The translations under genes were made by a program, and so were the position numbers. Below are positions 25,703-33,181 of a stretch of DNA of 64,000 nt, piece after piece; the first letter of the stretch is position 1, and every line of letters begins with the position of its first letter. The notes beneath the pieces were generated by a model. That model was not told the DNA's origin. It saw nothing but the letters and a program-made list of their open reading frames with translations, and ran no database searches. Origin of the DNA: Streptomyces griseomycini (GTDB taxonomy: Bacteria > Actinomycetota > Actinomycetes > Streptomycetales > Streptomycetaceae); contig NZ_JACHJI010000017.1 of NCBI RefSeq assembly GCF_014203535.1, forward strand, positions 1 through 64,000, read 5' to 3'.

Positions 25703-25742
25703 GGGTGTGACCTCTCGTGTGTGCGTAGCTGGGTCGCATTGG

Positions 25743-25790
25743 TGCGGCAGCGCGCGGACAGTGGCAGTGCCGCATGGCTTACGTCGCGCC
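25743..25790 (-). promoter_or_regulatory. Late intergenic element, copy 7
   Basis: The core (25779-25790, read on minus GGCGCGACGTAA) follows directly after the terminator-like hairpin of the tail tube gene. A 7-bp inverted repeat (25743-25749 with 25768-25774) follows, then about 40 bp of leader to the chaperone ATG at 25702. Confidence 0.65.
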
Positions 25791-25792
25791 GT

Positions 25793-25831
25793 GGGCCGCC
25801 CCTGCTGTGCTGGGGCGGGGAGGGGCGGCCC
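25793..25831 (-). terminator. Hairpin after the major tail protein gene
   Basis: Perfect 11-bp arms (25793-25803 and 25821-25831) lie 10 bp beyond the stop of the tail tube gene on the minus strand. It probably lowers transcription from the abundant tube gene into the chaperone and tape measure genes. Confidence 0.75.
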
Positions 25832-25840
25832 GGGAGCGGG

Positions 25841-26674
25841 TTACTCGTAGGTGAAGCCGCCGGCCTGGGTGACGGTGCCGCCCGCGGTGGTCACGACCAC
25901 GTCCTTCGCGCCGGCGGTGCTGGCCGGCGTGGTGACGGTCAGCTCCGTGTCGCTCTCGATGACCAGGCCGGTGCCTGCCGCGCCGCCGAACGTCACGCCG
26001 GTCGCGCTGTCGAGGTTGGTGCCGACGATGGTGACGTTGGTACCGCCGGCGATGGGACCGGTGGACGGGGTCACGCTGGTGATGGTCGGCGCCGGGGGCT
26101 GGAACGCCAGGTCGTCCGTCAGCACGTACCAGGCATCGGTGTCGTCGCCGCCCTGGACGGCCAGGCGCAGCGGCAGGACGGACTCCTTGGTCTTGGCGAG
26201 GTCCTTGGAGACGCCTTCCATCTGCATGGTGCGGGGGATGACGTACCTGTAGTGCTTGCCGCCGTCGATGACCTCGATGACCGCGGCGATCTCGGTGCGG
26301 CCCCCGATCCGGGGCGGGGCGAACCGGAAGTGCTTGGAGCCGCCTCCCTCGGGGGTGACGACGGTGATGGAGCCGCCGCCGTACACGGCCCGGAAGTTCT
26401 TGCCGGACCACTGCTGCAGGTCGACCTCGATGGTCGCCGCGTCGGTCGTCTGGAACGTACGGGTGGGGTAGGCGGACTGCGCGCTGCGGACCTGCTCAAA
26501 GTTGGGCTCAGAGTTGAACTTGAGGCTGTCTTCGGTGAACAGTCCGACGCTGTACCAGCCGGCAGGCATGGCCGACGTGGCGTCGGCCGGGGCGGTGGTC
26601 CCGACGGGGGCCAGCCAGACGCGGCTGAGCTGGGGGATGACGATCTCGTTGTTGTTCGTGGTCTCGCCGGCCAT
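25841..26674 (-). CDS. Major tail (tube) protein with C-terminal IPT/TIG Ig-like domain
   Basis: The 277-residue protein builds the tail tube. Residues 1-190 are the tube domain (NNNEIVIPQLSRVWLAPVGT, FTEDSLKFNSEPNFEQVRS, AATIEVDLQQWSGKNFRAV). Residues 193-277 form an IPT/TIG domain (PTITSVTPSTGPIAGGTNVT ... TVTQAGGFTYE), which would decorate the tail surface. A similar domain ends the protein at 29940-30404. ATG 26674 has the SD AAGGAGAGG. It lies between tail completion and chaperone genes. Confidence 0.85.
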   Translation of the reverse strand: MAGETTNNNEIVIPQLSRVWLAPVGTTAPADATSAMPAGWYSVGLFTEDSLKFNSEPNFEQVRSAQSAYPTRTFQTTDAATIEVDLQQWSGKNFRAVYGGGSITVVTPEGGGSKHFRFAPPRIGGRTEIAAVIEVIDGGKHYRYVIPRTMQMEGVSKDLAKTKESVLPLRLAVQGGDDTDAWYVLTDDLAFQPPAPTITSVTPSTGPIAGGTNVTIVGTNLDSATGVTFGGAAGTGLVIESDTELTVTTPASTAGAKDVVVTTAGGTVTQAGGFTYE

Positions 26675-26689
26675 GGCGGGCCTCTCCTT

Positions 26690-26745
26690 GGTGTCCGGTG
26701 CTAGGGCGCGGACACCTTGGAGAGCCGGGAGGGTTAACGTCGCGT
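26690..26745 (-). promoter_or_regulatory. Late intergenic element, copy 8
   Basis: The core (26734-26745, read on minus ACGCGACGTTAA) is a few bases after the upstream TGA. Perfect 8-bp arms (26690-26697 with 26709-26716) follow, then the SD AAGGAGAGG of the tail tube gene. Confidence 0.7.
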
Positions 26746-26747
26746 CC

Positions 26748-27173
26748 TCACGGGTGCAGGGTGGTGGAGAGGTTCATGACCCACCTGGGTTGCCCGTCGG
26801 CGAGGGGGGACCACAGCAGCAAGCCGGACGGCTTGATGCCGCTGACGACCGGCCGGCCAGGGACATGGGGCGCCTCCCCCAGCTCCTGCGCCGCCTTCGC
26901 GCAGCGCAGGAGGATTCTGCGGAGTTCCGCCTTCCCTGGCCAGCCGCCCGGGTCGCCCCACGCCTCGAGGGTCACCTCCGGGGAGATGGCCCAGTTCAGG
27001 TCTCGCAGGTCCCCTCCGGGGCCGTGACCCACCAGGAGGTGCGGCCAGGGCGCTTCTGCGATGCCGGACACGCGACCGGGGCCGCCGAGTGCGTCGGCGG
27101 CCTGGTTGCTCTGCTGGAGCCAGGCGAGGATCTCGGAGACCGGATCGGCGTCCGCGAGTGTCAGTTCGGTCAT
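26748..27173 (-). CDS. Tail terminator / tail completion-like protein
   Basis: The 141-residue protein sits between the head-tail connector proteins and the tail tube gene, the position of the tail terminator. Its N-terminal helix (PVSEILAWLQQSNQAADALG) and following strands (AEAPWPHLLVGHG) fit that small alpha/beta family. ATG 27173 overlaps the stop of the previous gene (ATGA), implying coupled translation; upstream extensions of the frame are shadow sequence. Confidence 0.65.
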   Translation of the reverse strand: MTELTLADADPVSEILAWLQQSNQAADALGGPGRVSGIAEAPWPHLLVGHGPGGDLRDLNWAISPEVTLEAWGDPGGWPGKAELRRILLRCAKAAQELGEAPHVPGRPVVSGIKPSGLLLWSPLADGQPRWVMNLSTTLHP

Positions 27174-27454
27174 CAGGTACGGGCGATGTAGCCCTGCCCG
27201 CGCAGCCGGCGGGCGTAGTCGGGAGAGACGCTGATCTCGGAGCCGGGCCGGTAGTCGACGCCGTCGATGGTCAGGTGGTGCGACAGCCGGACGGACACCG
27301 GATCGGCGCCCACGGCGAGAGGTGGGCCGACGACGGGCGGGGCCTGGGCGGGGGCGCGCTTGGGGCGGGCCGCAGGGGTGTCGGTGACGTCCGTGGTGGA
27401 CTCCTCCGCCGCGGCGGCCACGGCGGGCTTCTTGGTGGTGGTGTTCGTAGCCAT
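27173..27454 (-). CDS. Small hypothetical structural-operon protein
   Basis: This 93-residue protein has an Ala/Pro/Thr-rich N-terminal half and a compact C-terminal part (LSHHLTIDGVDYRPGSEISVSPDYARRLRGQGYIA) resembling short domains that occur in actinophage head-tail proteins. It is co-directional and coupled to the tail completion gene. ATG 27454 immediately follows a hairpin arm and has no SD. Function unknown. Confidence 0.6.
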   Translation of the reverse strand: MATNTTTKKPAVAAAAEESTTDVTDTPAARPKRAPAQAPPVVGPPLAVGADPVSVRLSHHLTIDGVDYRPGSEISVSPDYARRLRGQGYIART

Positions 27455-27492
27455 GGCGCGCACTGTGCGCACCGGAGCCGTTTGTGTCGCGT
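27455..27492 (-). promoter_or_regulatory. Late intergenic element, copy 9
   Basis: The core (27482-27492, read on minus ACGCGACACAA) is followed by a 7-bp hairpin with one G-T pair (27455-27461 with 27467-27473). The 3' arm GCGCGCC abuts the ATG at 27454; no SD is present. Confidence 0.65.
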
Positions 27493-27498
27493 CGTGGG

Positions 27499-28035
27499 TC
27501 AGCGGCGGGCAGCGACGATGGCGGCCGCCCGGGACATGAAGAACGTTCCCTCGGCCCGGAGGTTGCCCGGGTAGACGGTGCCCACCTCGGCCTCGACGAC
27601 CTGGTCCGCCTCCACCGACACGGTGACGGTGACCTTCTTCCCCGCGATGACGGGCTGGCCGGTGGTGATGTGCCGGGCGATGCCCTTCGGGTCCTTGTGC
27701 GTGGTGCAGCGACAGTTCTTGATGTTGGCGACCGCCCGCGAGCTCTCGTCCTTGGGCTGGAGCATGTAGGTGTGCTCACCGAGACCTCGGTGCTTCATGT
27801 CCCAGTCCATCGAGTTGATTTTGAAGCGAAGGTTCCCCGGGACCACTTGGCCCTGCGCGGCAACGTGGGTGGGGCGGACCCGGTTGTCGCCGACGGTCAC
27901 CCACCGTTTGGTGGGCGGGGCCAGCCGCTTCGCCTCCACCTCCACCTGGACCGCGATGCGACGCACGGCGGGGGCGAGCATGCGGGCGAGCTGCTCCTCG
28001 AGACCCTGGGCCGGGGTGAACTTCGCGCCGGCCAT
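27499..28035 (-). CDS. HK97 gp10-like neck / minor capsid protein
   Basis: The 178-residue protein has a helical N-terminus (LEEQLARMLAPAVRRIAVQVEVEAKRLAP) followed by strands and the segment KNCRCTTHKDPKGIARHI, the pattern of phage tail-completion/neck proteins of the gp10 kind. ATG 28035 lies 6 bases after GGAGGT and overlaps the preceding TGA (TGATG); GTG 28038 is an alternative. It lies in the connector cluster between the portal-capsid and tail genes. Confidence 0.65.
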   Translation of the reverse strand: MAGAKFTPAQGLEEQLARMLAPAVRRIAVQVEVEAKRLAPPTKRWVTVGDNRVRPTHVAAQGQVVPGNLRFKINSMDWDMKHRGLGEHTYMLQPKDESSRAVANIKNCRCTTHKDPKGIARHITTGQPVIAGKKVTVTVSVEADQVVEAEVGTVYPGNLRAEGTFFMSRAAAIVAARR

Positions 28036-28367
28036 CACGGCACCTCCGGCGGGTTGAGGGTGGCGGCCGCCTGGACGTAGTCGGCATCAGAACAGCCGGG
28101 AACGGCGTGCTTGCGGGCACTGGACAGGGTCCAGGACCGGCCGGTCTCGTCGGTGATGGTGTCGCCCGGCTCGACCGGCCACGCGCGGGGGTCGAGTCGT
28201 ACCGTCCATGTGCCGTCGGGCTGCTCAAGGACCGACCCGGGCCAGGTGCCGCGCGCGGCCGGCTTGACGTTCGGGTTCGGAGGGACGGGCACACCGTTGG
28301 CGTCGCGCTCCCATGGGTGGGCGAGCACATACACGGTGAGTACGGCGTTCGGCAGCACGACGGCCAT
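28035..28367 (-). CDS. Head-tail stopper-like protein
   Basis: This 110-residue protein is a small beta-rich polypeptide (LTVYVLAHPWERD, PGSVLEQPDGTWTVRLDPRAWPVEPGDTITDETGRSWTL) ending in a short helix. It lies between the gp6-like connector and the gp10-like protein, where stopper proteins are encoded. ATG 28367 follows AAGGGAG; longer frames run into the upstream gene. Confidence 0.6.
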   Translation of the reverse strand: MAVVLPNAVLTVYVLAHPWERDANGVPVPPNPNVKPAARGTWPGSVLEQPDGTWTVRLDPRAWPVEPGDTITDETGRSWTLSSARKHAVPGCSDADYVQAAATLNPPEVP

Positions 28368-28387
28368 GGTGCGGGCGGCTCCCTTCG

Positions 28388-29248
28388 TCAGAAACGGCGG
28401 TAGCGGGTGGTGGAGTACGGCCACGGCGGGCGGGCCGGACGGTTCAGCGGCTGGAACAGGCGGCGCTTCCATCGCGAGAGGCTGCTGAGCTCGGGCAGTG
28501 AGCCGGCCTGGCCGGTGGTCGGCGCGGACTCGTAAGAGATCGACTGTCCTTCCGCGCTGACGGAGGACACGCGGCGGCCCTGGGCGCCGACTCCGCCGGG
28601 GCGCAGCCGTTCGGCTTCCGCAGCGTGCGTGGTCACGTACCGGACGACCGCGTCGTTCGCGGCGCCGTCGAAACCGACGAGGAAGTCGACGTCGTAGGTG
28701 CCGTCACCGCGGTCGCGGTAGGCGGACACCTGGACCAGGTCGTCGGCCTCGAACGGCCACGACTCGGCGTCCTCGAGCTCCTGGCGGCCACGCTGGTACG
28801 GCGTGAGGGCGGTGCGGGTGATGAGCTGGGGGATGACGGGCTGGCCGAGGTAGGCGACGACGTCGGCCTGTGCCTTACGGATGGCGGTGAGCAGGTCGTC
28901 GCGCTGCTCTGGAGTGAGGGGGAGCGGCATGCCGAGTTCGCCGGCAACCGCTTCCGGGGAGGTGACGAGACCCAGCCCGAGGGGGAGATCCAGTCGGAGG
29001 GACTGGTCCTTGACGGGCTGGGACCCTTCGCTCGGGGTGAAGGCGACGGTGGCCCAGTAACGGCCGGGTGGCACGTCGGGCAGCGCGAACCGGTAGACGC
29101 CGGCACGCAGCCGGACGCCTGGCCCTGTTCCCGCCACGAGGGTGGTGCGGTCCGGGCCGTCGTAGAGGGACAGGCTGGTGACCTGTCCCCCGGCCGGTTC
29201 GGGGTCGTAGTGCGCCCCGCCGTACATGGGCCTGTAGTCGTACGTCAC
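28388..29248 (-). CDS. Head-tail connector with extra N-terminal beta domain
   Basis: The 286-residue protein carries about 90 N-terminal residues of a beta-sandwich kind (LYDGPDRTTLVAGTGPG, GVYRFALPDVPPGRYWATVAF). A connector domain of HK97 gp6 style follows (LTPEQRDDLLTAIRKAQADV, VVAYLGQPVI, VSAYRDRGDGTYDVDFLVGF). The basic, Arg/Pro-rich C-terminus (RWKRRLFQPLNRPARPPW) could contact DNA or portal. GTG 29248 follows AAAGGGGGG. The N-terminal beta domain is unusual for a connector, which is normally about 100-190 residues. Confidence 0.7.
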   Translation of the reverse strand: MTYDYRPMYGGAHYDPEPAGGQVTSLSLYDGPDRTTLVAGTGPGVRLRAGVYRFALPDVPPGRYWATVAFTPSEGSQPVKDQSLRLDLPLGLGLVTSPEAVAGELGMPLPLTPEQRDDLLTAIRKAQADVVAYLGQPVIPQLITRTALTPYQRGRQELEDAESWPFEADDLVQVSAYRDRGDGTYDVDFLVGFDGAANDAVVRYVTTHAAEAERLRPGGVGAQGRRVSSVSAEGQSISYESAPTTGQAGSLPELSSLSRWKRRLFQPLNRPARPPWPYSTTRYRRF

Positions 29249-29260
29249 CCCGGCCCCCCT

Positions 29261-29785
29261 TTACTGCTCGCCAGCCGCGTCGTCGGCCTGAACGGCGAGA
29301 CGCGCGGCCTGGGCCTCAAGCCGCTCCCGGATCCTGGCTGCGACGCCCTCGGAGACGTGGGCGCCCTTGGGCTGCAGAAGCCGGTGAACGGGGTTGCGGT
29401 GCGGTCCGAGGTAGGTCTTCTCGACCAGGCGCACGGTGCACACGAGGACCGATCCGTACTCGGTGAGCGGTACGAACACGCCCGCCACATCGGCCGGGGG
29501 CTCCTTGGTCGCGTCGTCGATGATGACCTCGGAGAGGTTCTCGTCGTCGGGGATGACCTCGGTCGGGGTGGCGTACACGGGTGCCTCGGGCGCGGCCGGA
29601 GGCTCCTGAACCGCCGGCGGCTCGAGCGGAGCGGCGTCGGGCGCCTTCGGAGAGCTGTCGGTGGCCGGGGCGGTCTCCTCGGCCGGTGGCGCGACGGGCT
29701 CGGCGGGGGTGGTCTCCTCCGCCGCCGCGGCGGTCTCGGCGGCCTTGGCCGCCGCGGTCTTACGGGTGCGGGTGGTGCCTGCCAT
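29261..29785 (-). CDS. Hypothetical protein with disordered N-terminus
   Basis: The 174-residue protein starts with about 75 disordered Ala/Pro/Glu residues; a C-terminal part contains (I)IDDATKEPPADVAGVFVPLT and VCTVRLVEKTYLGPHRNPVHRLL followed by a helix. It lies among head-tail genes and is probably a minor structural protein. ATG 29785 follows GAGGGAG. No family recognised. Confidence 0.55.
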   Translation of the reverse strand: MAGTTRTRKTAAAKAAETAAAAEETTPAEPVAPPAEETAPATDSSPKAPDAAPLEPPAVQEPPAAPEAPVYATPTEVIPDDENLSEVIIDDATKEPPADVAGVFVPLTEYGSVLVCTVRLVEKTYLGPHRNPVHRLLQPKGAHVSEGVAARIRERLEAQAARLAVQADDAAGEQ

Positions 29786-29845
29786 GAGTGGCTCCCTCTC
29801 GGGGTGGTGGTCCGGACGGCGCGCACCCTGCACGCCGGGCGAGGC

Positions 29846-29857
29846 TTGTGTCGCGCC
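29846..29857 (-). promoter_or_regulatory. Late intergenic element core, copy 10
   Basis: Read on minus it is GGCGCGACACAA. It lies 36 bp downstream of the terminator-like hairpin at 29893-29930, in the leader of the gene at 29785. Confidence 0.6.
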
Positions 29858-29892
29858 CTACCTCGAGGGGCGGGCCGCGGCGTAGGTTGGCC

Positions 29893-29930
29893 CAGGGCGG
29901 CCCCCGCGCCCGTGCGTAGGGGCCGCCCTG
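29893..29930 (-). terminator. Hairpin after the TIG-domain head protein gene
   Basis: Perfect 12-bp arms (29893-29904 and 29919-29930) lie 10 bp beyond the stop at 29940 on the minus strand. Confidence 0.75.
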
Positions 29931-29939
29931 TCGCGCGGG

Positions 29940-30404
29940 TCAGGAGTAGGTGAACCCGCCCGTCTTGGTGACGTTGCCGGAGTCGGCCGCGACAACGACG
30001 TTGACAGCGCCGGCTGCACCGGCGGGCGTCTTGACGCGCAGCTCGGTGGCAGAGACGACCTTGAGTTCGGTGCCGGGCGTGGCGCCGAAGTTCACGGCGG
30101 TGACTCCGTCGAGCCGGGTGCCGGTGATGGTGACGGTGGTGCCGCCCGCGGCCGGGCCGGTGGCCGGGGTGATGGTCGAGACGGTCGCCGCGGGGGTGAA
30201 GAGGCGGTCGATCTCGGACTGGGGAACGACAGTCCCGGCCTGGTAGAGCAGGTGACGCCGGGAGCCTTCCGGGCGGCCGTCGCCGCGGCCGTACGGCTTG
30301 GTCTCGTACACGTCCTCGGTGACGCGCATGGGGGTGTCGCTGGCGGGGGTCGCGGGGAACGCGGACTGCTTGATGCGTGTCCCGTCTTCCTTGTAGAGGC
30401 CCAT
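29940..30404 (-). CDS. IPT/TIG-domain head protein, candidate capsid decoration protein
   Basis: The 154-residue protein has about 70 N-terminal residues (MGLYKEDGTRIKQSAFPATP, DVYETKPYGRGDGRPEGSRR) and a C-terminal IPT/TIG Ig-like domain (ATVSTITPATGPAAGGTTVT ... NVTKTGGFTYS) clearly related to that of the tail tube protein. Its position among head genes, a size typical of decoration proteins, and strong flanking terminators suggest a highly expressed capsid surface protein. ATG 30404 follows AAGGAAA. Promoter-like palindrome and element copy 11 lie upstream. Confidence 0.7.
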   Translation of the reverse strand: MGLYKEDGTRIKQSAFPATPASDTPMRVTEDVYETKPYGRGDGRPEGSRRHLLYQAGTVVPQSEIDRLFTPAATVSTITPATGPAAGGTTVTITGTRLDGVTAVNFGATPGTELKVVSATELRVKTPAGAAGAVNVVVAADSGNVTKTGGFTYS

Positions 30405-30456
30405 GGGTTTCCTTCCTGGGGTCGGTGGCCGGGGAAGGATGGGGCACGGCGGGTGC

Positions 30457-30468
30457 TTGGGTCGCGCG
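30457..30468 (-). promoter_or_regulatory. Late intergenic element core, copy 11
   Basis: Read on minus it is CGCGCGACCCAA. It lies between the 18-bp palindrome (30488-30505) and the ATG at 30404. Confidence 0.55.
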
Positions 30469-30482
30469 TTACCGGGAGCGCG

Positions 30483-30517
30483 GGAGACTTGCCCAATTGG
30501 GCAAGAACGATCTTGGT
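30483..30517. repeat. 35-bp inverted repeat, left copy, with 18-bp palindrome
   Basis: The reverse complement of 30483-30517 matches 37632-37666 at 34 of 35 positions. The centre is the perfect palindrome CTTGCCCAATTGGGCAAG (30488-30505). It sits between a 15-bp terminator hairpin and the TIG-domain gene, where a promoter with operator would be expected. Confidence 0.85.
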
Positions 30518-30518
30518 G

Positions 30519-30554
30519 CCGCGGCTCCGGGGGGTGGATCCCCCGGAGCCGCGG
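30519..30554 (-). terminator. Strong terminator upstream of the TIG-domain gene
   Basis: Perfect 15-bp arms (30519-30533 and 30540-30554) with a 6-base loop lie 7 bp beyond the stop of the gene at 30562 on the minus strand. It isolates the downstream head-tail genes from the GP88 segment. Confidence 0.85.
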
Positions 30555-30561
30555 GCGCTGG

Positions 30562-30795
30562 TCACTCCGTTTCCACTGACAGGTAGGTTTCGATCCACAC
30601 GTGCGCCCCGCACGGAAGCGGCCTGTCCGGCCGGTAGATGACGCGCGCAACCTCGGCACCGTTGGCGTCCCGGATGATGGCCGTGTGGGCGTAGGCGTTG
30701 CTCTTGTACGTCTTGACGGTCAGGACGGGTTCGTTCTCGCCGTGCGTCCGGTTGCGTCGGATGACGTGCTGATTGACATGGATGATCGTCTTCAT
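30562..30795 (-). CDS. Small hypothetical protein
   Basis: This 77-residue protein is beta-rich and has no membrane segment (MKTIIHVNQHVIRRN, LTVKTYKSNAYAHTAIIRD, CGAHVWIETYLSVE). ATG 30795 overlaps the stop of the GP88-like gene (ATGA), so the two are coupled. Similar small proteins follow GP88 genes in some actinophages as far as I recall, but no function is known. Confidence 0.65.
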   Translation of the reverse strand: MKTIIHVNQHVIRRNRTHGENEPVLTVKTYKSNAYAHTAIIRDANGAEVARVIYRPDRPLPCGAHVWIETYLSVETE

Positions 30796-31538
30796 GGGCG
30801 GCCGCTGCTGTACTGCTTGCCGGGGCCGCGACGCCGCGCGTCCTGGTCCCGCTGCAGCTCGCTGAACCGCTTGTCGCCCTGCCTCTTCTGCAGGTGCTTG
30901 ATGTTGTTCGCAGGGATGCCGATCTTCTGCGGGCCCAGCACGGACACCAGGCACCCCTCCGTCGCGGTCGCACGGGAGGTGTATCCGGCCTCCTCGAGGG
31001 ACCCCTCGTCGGGGAAGATGTCGACGTGCCTCTCGATGGTCACGTCGACGAGGTGGTCCTCGCGGCCCCCGAGGGAGTACACCCACTTGAAGTTGGCCGG
31101 CGGGTCCGGTTCGACAACCTCGCGGAACAGGCTGACGCTCTTGGTGTACGCGTAGAAGCGGACGCCCGGCGCGGCCCTCATCACACGCATCCACGCTTCG
31201 GTGTACTCCCGGGAGAAAAAGTCCCCCGCGTCATGGCAGCGCACCCACCGGTCTTGGTAGCGCTTGTGCTGGAGCTCGGCGGTCATCTGCGCTTCCCAGC
31301 CGGGCAGATCGTCGAGCACCATCATCAGGTTCGCCTCGTGGCGCGCCCTGACGCCCTTGAACCGGTAGGCGCCCTGCCTCGCGTAGCAGAGCTGTGCGCA
31401 GATCCCGGCGGAGGGACAGGTGTTGTAGTTGCGGCCGTCGGGCAGGGTCCCGGCCCACGCCGGGATCGACCAGTTGTAGATGCCCTGCCGGCGCATGTCT
31501 GTGTTCTGGGTGAGTAGCCACCGTGGTTTCTCAGTCAT
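30792..31538 (-). CDS. GP88 family protein (gene product 88 domain)
   Basis: The 248-residue protein has the features of the phage GP88 family: NTDMRRQGIYNWSIPAWAGT, a four-Cys stretch CPSAGICAQLCYARQG (about residues 41-56), DLPGWEAQMTAEL, RCHDAGDFFSREYTEAW and VRFYAYTKSV. The cysteines may bind a metal or Fe-S cluster. The family is common in mycobacteriophages and other actinophages and its reaction is unknown to me. ATG 31538 directly follows a small hairpin without SD (element copy 12). Confidence 0.8.
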   Translation of the reverse strand: MTEKPRWLLTQNTDMRRQGIYNWSIPAWAGTLPDGRNYNTCPSAGICAQLCYARQGAYRFKGVRARHEANLMMVLDDLPGWEAQMTAELQHKRYQDRWVRCHDAGDFFSREYTEAWMRVMRAAPGVRFYAYTKSVSLFREVVEPDPPANFKWVYSLGGREDHLVDVTIERHVDIFPDEGSLEEAGYTSRATATEGCLVSVLGPQKIGIPANNIKHLQKRQGDKRFSELQRDQDARRRGPGKQYSSGRP

Positions 31539-31540
31539 GG

Positions 31541-31577
31541 CCGGAAGGTGGGGTTCCGGGGTGGCTTGCGTCGCGTT
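31541..31577 (-). promoter_or_regulatory. Late intergenic element, copy 12
   Basis: The core (31566-31577, read on minus AACGCGACGCAA) begins with the last two bases of the phosphoesterase stop codon TGA. A 6-bp hairpin (31541-31546 with 31554-31559) follows, and its 3' arm ends 2 bases before the ATG of the GP88 gene. No SD is visible. Confidence 0.65.
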
Positions 31578-32824
31578 CAGAGGATCCGCAGGTCGTCCCA
31601 GCCATCCGGGCCGACGCTGAACACCAGCAGTCCGGACGTTGATACCTCGCCGGAGCGCACGGCGTACCAGTCGCTCCCGTTGTCGAGCGTCGGGGCCTGG
31701 ATCCAGAGTCGACCGTTGCCCATCTGCTGGGCTCGGAAGTGATGGAAGTGCCCCGTGATCAGAACGTCGGCGTCCGCGACGGGCTGGCGGCCGAACGTCT
31801 GCCCTCTCCACCAGTCGCCGGCCTTGTCGGGGCGGGGGTACTGGTGACCGTGGGCCAGGCCGACGATGTGCCCGGCGATGTCCAGGCTCACGGTGTCCCG
31901 CCACCGTTCCGGCATCACGAACGAGACGTGCCCGTAGGCGTCCTGGTTGTGGGCGTAGGCGTCAGCAATCTGAGACATGACCTCGATGCCCCAGTCGTCG
32001 ACGGGCGGGCCCACAGCGTCCTTCCCACGGCGCACACGGCCGTGGTTGGAACCGCAGGTCGCCGCGACGACGCGCCCGAAGCGACCGGCGAGCCGGTCCA
32101 GGCCCTCGAACGTCACCCGGCGGTGCACGCGGATCATCTCCGTCAGGGTCAGGTCGTTGGTGAACGCCTGCTGCGTCGTGTTCTCGAACCCTTCCACACA
32201 GTCACCGGCGTCCATCCACCACGCCGCGGTCGGCGCGCGGCCCACGGCCTTGAGGTCACGAATGTGGTCGTCGAGCCGGTCGAATCGGTCGGCGATCCGG
32301 GCAATGAGCTCGGGGGTACCGCCGTCCCGGCCCACCTTCCCGGCCTGCGCATCGGCGTACACGACGACCAGGGCGCGCTCCGCAGTGTCGACGATGGGGC
32401 GTGCCTTGCGGCGGCGGCGCATCGCGTCCCGGACGAGGGCATCGACGTCGCCGGCGGACATCCACGCGGGCGCAGCAGGCTCGATGACGTACCGGCAGCG
32501 CCACACGGCCCGGGTGACGGCGTCCTCGCCCTCCCTGTCGCGGTGCCAGGCGGCCGGGTCGTGCTTGGCCTCCACTAGGCGGACACGGAACCCGTCGGGA
32601 ATGGACAGGCCCATCTCCTCGACCCGCTGGCGCAGTTCGTCGTCCCCGTTCGGTGGCTTCTCCGCGGGCGGGGCGGTGACGACCATGGTGCCGCCCGGCT
32701 CGTACCGCACACCCTCCTCCCAGCCGCGGGGTGCGGCCGGCTGCAGGCGCTGTGCCTGCGGGGGCTGGCTCTGGGAGTGGGTGGCAGGCTCGAGGAGCGC
32801 CTGCAGCTCGTGGTTCAGGGTCAT
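31577..32824 (-). CDS. Calcineurin-like metallophosphoesterase
   Basis: This is a 415-residue predicted metal-dependent phosphoesterase. Metal-binding motifs appear in order: VVVYADAQAG (D-x-Q instead of D-x-H), WWMDAGDCVEG (G-D), TCGSNHGR (G-N-H), AHGHQYP and TGHFHHF. The N-terminal ~130 residues are a separate domain including EVEMGLSIPDGFRVR-like sequence. Phosphoesterases of this type are common in actinophages; substrates (nucleic acid, nucleotides) are not known. ATG 32824 overlaps the preceding stop as ATGA. Confidence 0.85.
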   Translation of the reverse strand: MTLNHELQALLEPATHSQSQPPQAQRLQPAAPRGWEEGVRYEPGGTMVVTAPPAEKPPNGDDELRQRVEEMGLSIPDGFRVRLVEAKHDPAAWHRDREGEDAVTRAVWRCRYVIEPAAPAWMSAGDVDALVRDAMRRRRKARPIVDTAERALVVVYADAQAGKVGRDGGTPELIARIADRFDRLDDHIRDLKAVGRAPTAAWWMDAGDCVEGFENTTQQAFTNDLTLTEMIRVHRRVTFEGLDRLAGRFGRVVAATCGSNHGRVRRGKDAVGPPVDDWGIEVMSQIADAYAHNQDAYGHVSFVMPERWRDTVSLDIAGHIVGLAHGHQYPRPDKAGDWWRGQTFGRQPVADADVLITGHFHHFRAQQMGNGRLWIQAPTLDNGSDWYAVRSGEVSTSGLLVFSVGPDGWDDLRIL

Positions 32825-33096
32825 CGCTCGCACCGGCATCCGTTGGGCATGCCGCGCCGTCGGTGCCGGGCGACGGTGTAGGCCGTGATGGGGTCGCCGT
32901 AGCGGCTGAGCGTCTCAGCGATGGCCGTGGCCGTGACGCTGGGGGTGTCCAGCACCGTGCGGAGGGATGCGGCCACGTCGGGGTCCGCGGCTTCCAGGAG
33001 GGCGCCGACGCTGCAGCGGGGGCCCCGGTGGGTGGCGGGGGCGCCGGTGAGAGCGTCCAGCTCCTGGGCGAGGCCTACGGGTTGTTTCTCGATCAC
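32821..33096 (-). CDS. Small HTH-like protein
   Basis: The 91-residue protein contains SVTATAIAETLSRYGDPITAYTVARHRRRG, which reads as a helix-turn-helix with a basic end, and three Cys (RC..., GCRC) that might bind metal. Small proteins of this kind recur in Streptomyces phages near head genes; a regulator or small-terminase-like role is possible. GTG 33096 was chosen for the SD GGAGGAC; the longer frame up to 33162 lies in the capsid terminator. It is coupled to the phosphoesterase gene. Confidence 0.65.
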   Translation of the reverse strand: MIEKQPVGLAQELDALTGAPATHRGPRCSVGALLEAADPDVAASLRTVLDTPSVTATAIAETLSRYGDPITAYTVARHRRRGMPNGCRCER

Positions 33097-33134
33097 CGAG
33101 CGTCCTCCGTCAGTTGTGAGGGTGGTACGTGGGA

Positions 33135-33166
33135 GGGGGCGCACCCGCGGGCCCGGGTGCACCCCC
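33135..33166 (-). terminator. Hairpin after the major capsid gene
   Basis: Thirteen-base arms with one G-T pair (33135-33147 and 33154-33166) lie 15 bp beyond the capsid stop on the minus strand. Confidence 0.8.
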
Positions 33167-33181
33167 TCGCGCGGGCCGGGA

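Noticed and set aside
31739..32578. Plus-strand frame over the phosphoesterase gene
   Set aside because: Antisense shadow; the minus-strand product carries the metallophosphoesterase motifs.
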